Position numbers and translations under genes: made by a program. 16,501 bases of DNA from JBIICS01 sp044238735 (lineage in GTDB: Bacteria > Bacteroidota > Bacteroidia > UBA4408), in the NCBI GenBank assembly GCA_044238735.1, contig JBIICS010000057.1:1-16501 (forward strand), in the 5' to 3' direction. The notes under the pieces were generated by a model that ran no database searches, was not told where the DNA came from, and saw only the letters and a program-made list of their open reading frames with translations. Shown here in pieces: positions 8,865 to 14,134 of this stretch. Every line of letters begins with the position of its first letter. Position 1 is the stretch's first letter.

Positions 8865-10331
8865 ATGAAAAAATTACTCTTTACTTGCTTGTTTATTGGA
8901 CTTTATGGTTTATTGCTGGCAAAAGACGAAGGCAATACCATAAAAATTAAAATAGAAGGTTTAAAAGACTGTAAGTTATTTTTGGGAAATCATTTCGGAG
9001 ATAAACAATATGTAACCGATACAACCGATGTTGATTCTAAAGGTCTGGCTATTTTCAAAACAAAGAAAAACCTAGATGGGGGTATTTACTTGGTAATTAT
9101 TCCAAGTAAAAAGTATTTTGAAATACTGGTAGATGGTAAGGAAAATGATTTTTATATAGAAACCGATACTGTAGATTTTGTGGGACATATGAAAATAAAA
9201 GGTTCACCCGAAAATCAATTATTTAACGACTACCAAAACTTTCTAACTAAAAAAGCTAAAGATTCCGAGCCGCTTAGAAGGGGTTACGAACGTTTTAAAA
9301 ATGGTAATAAAGATTCTCTAAAGTTTTATCAGGATAAACTAACTGCCATAGATAAAGAAGTTAAAGATTATAAGATAAACTTGATTGGAAACAAGTCAAC
9401 CACTTTTTTGTCTAAAATTGTTAAATCAACCGCCCCGCCTGAGGTTCCTGATGCACCTATTTTACCAAATGGAAGAAAAGATTCTACATTTGCATATCGT
9501 TATTACAAGGCTCATTTTTGGGATAATATCGATTTTAGCGATCCTCGTATTTTAAGAACCCCTATTTTCCAAGCAAAGGTAAAGGAATACCTCGATCAAT
9601 TAACGTATCAAATTCCCGACTCTATTAATGCATCCGCTGATGTAATTATTGAAAAAAGTAAGGCCAATAAAGAAATGTTTAAATTTTGCGTGGTGCACAT
9701 TACCTCAACTTACGAACGCTCTAATATTATGGGAATGGATGGTGTTTTTGTTCATTTAGGCAAGAAATATTACACCTACAATCAAGCCTATTGGGTAGAT
9801 TCAACAACAGTTTTTAAAATACAAGATCGTGCTAAAAGAACCGAGCCTTTGTTAATTGGTAAAAAAGCTCCTTGGTTTGCCTGTAAAGACACTAATAACC
9901 AATGGGTAGATATGCACAAGGTTAAGTCTAAATATTTGGTCTTGATTTTCTGGGATCCCGATTGTGGTCATTGTAAAAAAGCAATGCCCTTTTTAATTGA
10001 AGCATATCCTAAACTTAAAAAAGCCGGTGTCGAATTTTTAGGATCTTGCACCGAACTCGAAAGGGATAAATGGGTTAAATACATAAGAGAAAATAAATTA
10101 CCATGGATAAATGTGGGTGACTGGGTTCCGGAAAGCAATTTTAGGTATGATTATTTTATTGAAAGTACCCCACAATTATTTGTTTTAGACGAAAATAAAA
10201 AGATAATAGCTAAAAAAATTGGTGCTGAACAACTTTACGATTTCTTTGCTAAAAGCCTCAAAATAGTTCCTGAAGAAAATAAACCTTCTGATACTTCCGA
10301 AAAAGATAAGCTTAAAAGTGATGTTCATTAA
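8865..10331 (+). CDS. TlpA-like periplasmic thioredoxin-fold protein with DUF4369-like and DUF5106-like N-terminal regions
   Basis: A 488-residue protein with an N-terminal signal peptide (residues 1 to about 19, MKKLLFTCLFIGLYGLLLAK). Residues about 25-115 form a beta-rich region resembling DUF4369 (KIKIEGLKDCKLFLGNHFG). A helical middle region, about 150-320, resembles DUF5106. The C-terminal domain, about 328-465, is a thioredoxin fold: FWDPDCGHCKKAMPF carries the redox CxxC pair Cys367/Cys370, and TP at 435-436 is the conserved cis-proline loop. An extra Cys395 lies in GSCTEL. Proteins of this layout are common in Bacteroidota and act as extracytoplasmic thiol-disulfide oxidoreductases; the partner is unknown. 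The tail after residue 466 is charged and low in complexity. The gene is monocistronic as far as visible, with a hairpin terminator just downstream. Confidence 0.9.
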   Translation: MKKLLFTCLFIGLYGLLLAKDEGNTIKIKIEGLKDCKLFLGNHFGDKQYVTDTTDVDSKGLAIFKTKKNLDGGIYLVIIPSKKYFEILVDGKENDFYIETDTVDFVGHMKIKGSPENQLFNDYQNFLTKKAKDSEPLRRGYERFKNGNKDSLKFYQDKLTAIDKEVKDYKINLIGNKSTTFLSKIVKSTAPPEVPDAPILPNGRKDSTFAYRYYKAHFWDNIDFSDPRILRTPIFQAKVKEYLDQLTYQIPDSINASADVIIEKSKANKEMFKFCVVHITSTYERSNIMGMDGVFVHLGKKYYTYNQAYWVDSTTVFKIQDRAKRTEPLLIGKKAPWFACKDTNNQWVDMHKVKSKYLVLIFWDPDCGHCKKAMPFLIEAYPKLKKAGVEFLGSCTELERDKWVKYIRENKLPWINVGDWVPESNFRYDYFIESTPQLFVLDENKKIIAKKIGAEQLYDFFAKSLKIVPEENKPSDTSEKDKLKSDVH

Positions 10332-10340
10332 AAAAAGCCT

Positions 10341-10375
10341 TAACCTAAAATAATCCACCTTTGGGTTGATTTTTT
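10341..10375 (+). terminator. Rho-independent terminator after the TlpA-like gene
   Basis: TAACCTAAA (10341-10349) pairs with TTTGGGTTG (10360-10368), a nine-pair stem with two G-U pairs and a 10-base loop. A run of six T (10370-10375) follows. An A-run upstream of the stem (10331-10336) would also pair with the T-run. It starts 10 bases after the stop codon and separates this gene from the metal-uptake operon. Confidence 0.65.
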
Positions 10376-10394
10376 ATACCTTAAAAAAGGTATT
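10376..10394. promoter_or_regulatory. Putative operator copy 1 (19-base palindromic element)
   Basis: ATACCTTAAAAAAGGTATT contains a perfect 7-base inverted repeat, ATACCTT-AAAA-AAGGTAT (10376-10393). It matches a second element 37 bases downstream at 16 of 19 positions. It sits directly after the terminator T-run and upstream of the putative operon promoter, so a binding site is more likely than a terminator. The regulator is not identified, and the site is not an obvious Fur box. Confidence 0.55.
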
Positions 10395-10411
10395 CTACAT
10401 TAAAATTCCTT

Positions 10412-10431
10412 AATACCTTAATTAGGGTATT
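10412..10431. promoter_or_regulatory. Putative operator copy 2 (20-base palindromic element)
   Basis: AATACCTTAATTAGGGTATT is an imperfect palindrome: AATACC/GGTATT arms around a TAATTA centre, with one mismatched pair. It repeats copy 1 at 16 of 19 positions. Its right edge overlaps the TTG (10430-10432) proposed as the -33 box of the operon promoter, which is where a repressor would act. A smaller palindrome GGTAATACC at 10440-10448 carries the same half-sites in the opposite arrangement, inside the promoter spacer. Confidence 0.55.
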
Positions 10432-10460
10432 GTCTGTAAGGTAATACCATACTAAATTCG
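10430..10460 (+). promoter_or_regulatory. Candidate promoter of the metal-uptake operon
   Basis: TTG at 10430-10432 and TAAATTCG at 10453-10460 are separated by 20 bases. They fit the Bacteroidota -33/-7 pattern (TTG and TAnnTTTG), with one mismatch in the -7 box. The implied start of transcription would leave a leader of about 25-30 bases before the ATG at 10495. The spacer contains GGTAATACC, related to the two upstream palindromes. Confidence 0.4.
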
Positions 10461-10494
10461 CTGTGTTATTTAAAATTAATCTAAATAAACGCAA

Positions 10495-11613
10495 ATGAGA
10501 ATTTTACTTAGATCCATCTTTATTTTAGGGACTGTTATTTTGGTGAGTAGCTCTTGTAAAAAAGATAAAGATTATTCTGATATAGTTCCTAAAATAGATA
10601 CAACAAAATTATACGAAATACCTGCAAGCTATAATTTTAAGAATGTAAATTATTCGGGCCAAACCCAACGCCTTTTAATGCTTGATGAAATGGTTGTTTT
10701 AATGAAAACTGGAAATACGTCAGGGATTTCGGTTGATGCCCTTAAATTAAAAAATATGTATGCAAATACTAATAATGCATTTGCCAGCTCCTTATTAAAT
10801 TCCTCCGAAAAAAGAATAAAGGATAAAGTTTATTCATTAGAGCAATCATTGTTTGAATCACATATGGATAGCCTGTCATTGGCCTCCAATTCCATTAATT
10901 CAGGCTCTAACGGTAAAGCAGGTGTTATAGTTAGTAATGATGGAAATGCTAGTTATTTATTTGATAAATCAGGGGTTGAATACACCCAATTTGTAGAGAA
11001 AGGTCTAATGGGCGCTCTAATGTATTATCAAATATGTGAGGTTTATCTCAGCCCAGACAAAATTGGAAATTCGGTTGACAATACAACGGTAATAAGTGGT
11101 GAAGGTACTGCTATGGAACATCATTGGGATGAAGCTTTTGGATACTTTGGCGCTCCCATTGATTTTCCGGAAAATGTAAACGGAATCAAATATATAGCTA
11201 GGTATACCAATAGTCGTAATCAATTGCTTAACTGTAATAAAAAAATTATGGAAGCTTTTATAAAGGGTAGAGCAGCAATCTCAAATAAGGATTACTCCAC
11301 CCGTGATACTCAAGTTCTTATAATTAAACAAGAACTCGAAAAAGTGTTTGCGGCAACCGCTATAAGCTATTTAAATAAAGCTAAAACATTTATTACTGAT
11401 GACGCTATTCGAAATCATAATTTATCAGAGGGCATTATGTTTGCAAAAGCGCTAATGTATAACTCTTCAAAAAAAATAACGAACCCTCAGCTTCAACAAG
11501 TAATGATGCTTTTTGGCGATAATTTTTATAATACCACTATAGAAAACATTAATTCTGCACGCGATATTTTGAGTTCAGTTTACGAACTAAATGCTATAAA
11601 AACACAACTCTAA
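10495..11613 (+). CDS. DUF4856 family lipoprotein, first gene of metal-uptake operon
   Basis: A 372-residue lipoprotein: a hydrophobic signal (MRILLRSIFILGTVILVSSS) precedes Cys21, which is followed by KKDKD. The body is mostly helical and carries an EHHWDEAFGYFGAP block at about residues 208-221. His209, His210, Asp212 and Glu213 there are candidate metal-binding residues. From memory this block is characteristic of DUF4856, whose members occur beside imelysin-type lipoproteins in Bacteroidota; no biochemical function is established. There is no acidic stretch after the lipid-bearing Cys, so periplasmic facing is more likely than surface display, although the export rule varies between families. 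The imelysin gene follows after 45 bases. A periplasmic metal-binding or receptor-accessory role is inferred from context. The start is supported by the signal peptide and by an A-rich leader (TAAATAAACGCAA). Confidence 0.82.
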   Translation: MRILLRSIFILGTVILVSSSCKKDKDYSDIVPKIDTTKLYEIPASYNFKNVNYSGQTQRLLMLDEMVVLMKTGNTSGISVDALKLKNMYANTNNAFASSLLNSSEKRIKDKVYSLEQSLFESHMDSLSLASNSINSGSNGKAGVIVSNDGNASYLFDKSGVEYTQFVEKGLMGALMYYQICEVYLSPDKIGNSVDNTTVISGEGTAMEHHWDEAFGYFGAPIDFPENVNGIKYIARYTNSRNQLLNCNKKIMEAFIKGRAAISNKDYSTRDTQVLIIKQELEKVFAATAISYLNKAKTFITDDAIRNHNLSEGIMFAKALMYNSSKKITNPQLQQVMMLFGDNFYNTTIENINSARDILSSVYELNAIKTQL

Positions 11614-11658
11614 CAGACGATATTGATTTTTTCTAAAATTAATTTTAAAGTACTTAAC

Positions 11659-12804
11659 ATGAACTCTCACATCATAAATAATCTTCTAAAATTTAACCTT
11701 ATAATTGTTTTTCTTTTTTGTATTGTATTTTATTCATGTAAAAAAGATAAAGAATTATCTAATCCTAAACCAGACCTGTATAGCAAGGAAGACATGCTAA
11801 ATAATATAGGGTCCAATATTATTTTAGCTAACTATGATTCTTTAAATACAAGTGTTTTGGAATTGGAAAATGCCTATAATGTTTTTAAATCGAATATTAC
11901 TCTAAATAACTTAAATAAAATCAGAATCGCTTTTAAAAACGCCTATTTGTCTTATCAGCAAACAAGCTTATTTGAGTTTGGACCAGCAGAAACAGTTTCT
12001 TATCGGGTAAGCTTAAACACCTTTCCAACAGATACTAATCAAATAATTTCTAATACAAATTCAAACGCTTATTATTTATCTGCTGCAGAAAATATAGATG
12101 CAAAAGGATTTCCGGCAATAGATTATTTGTTGTTCGTTTTTTCGAAAAACGATTCTTTAATCATTGAAAAATACAAGGAACCTAATTTAGGATCAAATCG
12201 TATAGAATATTTAGGAGCTCTTATTGGAGATATTAAATCTAAAGTTAATAGTGTTTATAATGGTTGGAAAAGTTCATCAGGAAATTATATCAATACTTTT
12301 AAATCTGCAACAGGATCTGATGTTGGTTCATCTATTTCTATGTTGGTAAATCAGTTATCTTATGATCTTGAAATTATTAAAAATCCTAAACTTGGTATAC
12401 CATTAGGAAAAAAGACTCTTGGTAATTTAATGCCCGATAAATGTGAGGGGTTATATGCTGGAAATTCGGTGCAGCTTATGAAAAAAAATCTGTTAAACAT
12501 ATATAATACATACGCTGGTATTGATGCAAAAGGCGCTAATAATAATGGTTTGGATGATTATGTTAAATTTTTGAATTCTGAATACAACGGAATTAAGCTT
12601 CATGATGCCATTAATAATCAATTTCAATTAGCCTTATCTAAACTTAACGAGGTCCCAGATCCTTTGTCCTCATCGTTAACTAATAACAAATCAAAAGGCG
12701 AGGCGGCTTATACCGAAATTCAAAAATTAGTTGTTATACTCAAGAATGATCTTGCTTCAGCTCTAGGTATTCAAATTACCTACCAGGATTCGGATGGTGA
12801 TTAA
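11659..12804 (+). CDS. Imelysin family (peptidase M75-like) lipoprotein with degenerate GxHxxE motif
   Basis: I chose the ATG at 11659 over an in-frame TTG at 11623 because it gives a normal lipoprotein signal. Residues 1-26 are hydrophobic and lead to YSC with Cys27, then KKDKE. The protein is 381 residues from this start and largely helical. Imelysin features are QTSLFEFGPAE (about 101-111), GFPAIDYLLF (150-159) and a C-terminal GKKTLGNLMPDKCEGLYAGNS block. The family's signature GxHxxE, placed before YLL in canonical members, reads G150-F-P-A-I-D155: His is Pro and Glu is Asp. Canonical family members include iron-regulated proteins, and the fold is thought to bind a metal or peptide. With the motif altered, peptidase activity is doubtful, and a binding or accessory role beside the receptor is more likely. 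The gene overlaps the next one by 11 bases. Confidence 0.85.
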   Translation: MNSHIINNLLKFNLIIVFLFCIVFYSCKKDKELSNPKPDLYSKEDMLNNIGSNIILANYDSLNTSVLELENAYNVFKSNITLNNLNKIRIAFKNAYLSYQQTSLFEFGPAETVSYRVSLNTFPTDTNQIISNTNSNAYYLSAAENIDAKGFPAIDYLLFVFSKNDSLIIEKYKEPNLGSNRIEYLGALIGDIKSKVNSVYNGWKSSSGNYINTFKSATGSDVGSSISMLVNQLSYDLEIIKNPKLGIPLGKKTLGNLMPDKCEGLYAGNSVQLMKKNLLNIYNTYAGIDAKGANNNGLDDYVKFLNSEYNGIKLHDAINNQFQLALSKLNEVPDPLSSSLTNNKSKGEAAYTEIQKLVVILKNDLASALGIQITYQDSDGD

Positions 12805-14134
12805 ATTCATTCAAAAATATTTTCAAAGTCAATGGGAGCAAACATCTAATGCTCCCATTTCTTTATTTAGGGCTGTGTTTGGGTTTATGATGTTTGCTGG
12901 AATTGTTCGCTTCTGGCTAAATGGGTGGATAGAAACACAATATATCAAACCTAAATATTTTTTTCCCTTTTATGGTTTCGAATGGTTAAAGCCACTTCCC
13001 TCCATATACATGTATATTGTTTTCTCCTTAATGGCCTTAGCGGCATTATGTGTTTGCTTGGGTTTATTTTATCGCTTATCTATATGGATTTTCTTTTTTC
13101 TTTTTTCGTACATAGAGTTGCTTGATAAAACTAATTATCTAAATCATTATTATTTTATCATATTGTTGGCTTTTTTAATGGGTTTTATACCAGCTAATAA
13201 ACGTTTTTCTCTTGATGTAAAGTTTAAAATAGTAGAACCCACCTACTCTATTACATCAATTTACCCATCTCTTGTTAAATGGCAAATGACCATTTTGTAT
13301 TTTTTTGCTGGAGTCGCAAAATTAAATTACGATTGGTTATTTAAAGCGCAACCATTGTCTCTTTGGCTGCCCGCTAAATCTAATTTACCTCTAATTGGGC
13401 CCTTCATGTATAAAAAATGGTTTCACTTTTTGGTTAGCTGGATTGGTGCTATTTACGATTTGGTGATACCATTTATGCTACTTAATAAAAAATGGGTATA
13501 TCTTGCTTATTTTTTTGTAATCGTTTTCCATTTACTTACTTTTTTCTTTTTTCCCGTTATTGGAATGTTTCCTTTTATTATGATTGTAGGAACCTTAATC
13601 TTTTTGCCAGATAAATTCCATGAAAATATTTTAGGGTTTTTTGAGAAACCTAAAAATAATTTGAATAAAAATGTGGCTAACCTCAAGTATAAAAAAATTA
13701 TTAAATGGGGATGCTTGATTTACTTTTCTTGGCAAGTTTTTTTACCATTTCGATATGTGTTTTATCCGGGGAATTTGTTTTGGACAGAGCAAGGTTTTCG
13801 TTTCTCTTGGAGAGTAATGCTAATGGAAAAAAGTGGAACCGCTTTTTTTTATGTTAAGGATAAAAAATCAGGAAACAGTATTGAGGTTACTAATTCAGAT
13901 TTCCTGACAAAACAACAGGAAAAAATGATGGCCACACAACCCGATATGATACTTCAATACGCTGTTATTTTGGGAGATTTTTATAAAAAGCAAGGTCTTG
14001 ATCCATCGGTTTATGTGCAGTCATTTGTAAATCTAAACGGAAAAGGTAGTAAACTTTTTATTAACCCAAATGTTGACTTATATCAACAAAAAGAATCTTT
14101 TAAAAATAAAAATTGGATCTTACCCATAAAATGA
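12794..14134 (+). CDS. HTTM domain membrane protein, vitamin K-dependent gamma-carboxylase-like
   Basis: A 446-residue integral inner-membrane protein. Hydrophobic segments lie at about residues 24-42, 72-92, 95-110, 119-133, 163-177, 212-231, 235-272 and 302-318, followed by a C-terminal soluble part. Blocks shared with animal gamma-glutamyl carboxylase (recalled, not searched) occur in order: LLDKTNYLNHYYF (109-121), FFAGVAKLNYDWL (170-182), FHLLTFFFFPVIGMFPF (245-261) and FWTEQGFRFSWRVML (329-343). Lys112 in LDKT matches the lysine reported as catalytic base in the human enzyme (Lys218). The reaction in animals converts Glu to Gla using reduced vitamin K, and most Bacteroidota make menaquinone. 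Substrate and activity here are unknown. The start at 12794 overlaps the imelysin gene by 11 bases, and the stop overlaps the receptor start (ATGA), so expression is tightly coupled to the operon. Confidence 0.88.
   Translation: MVIKFIQKYFQSQWEQTSNAPISLFRAVFGFMMFAGIVRFWLNGWIETQYIKPKYFFPFYGFEWLKPLPSIYMYIVFSLMALAALCVCLGLFYRLSIWIFFFLFSYIELLDKTNYLNHYYFIILLAFLMGFIPANKRFSLDVKFKIVEPTYSITSIYPSLVKWQMTILYFFAGVAKLNYDWLFKAQPLSLWLPAKSNLPLIGPFMYKKWFHFLVSWIGAIYDLVIPFMLLNKKWVYLAYFFVIVFHLLTFFFFPVIGMFPFIMIVGTLIFLPDKFHENILGFFEKPKNNLNKNVANLKYKKIIKWGCLIYFSWQVFLPFRYVFYPGNLFWTEQGFRFSWRVMLMEKSGTAFFYVKDKKSGNSIEVTNSDFLTKQQEKMMATQPDMILQYAVILGDFYKKQGLDPSVYVQSFVNLNGKGSKLFINPNVDLYQQKESFKNKNWILPIK

Noticed and set aside
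11017..11223. Minus-strand open frame of 68 codons inside the DUF4856 gene
   Set aside because: It is antisense to a conserved gene and shows no domain, signal or leader.
11623..11658. TTG start extending the imelysin gene upstream
   Set aside because: It would place 12 residues in front of a normal lipoprotein signal. The ATG at 11659 gives a clean N-terminus.
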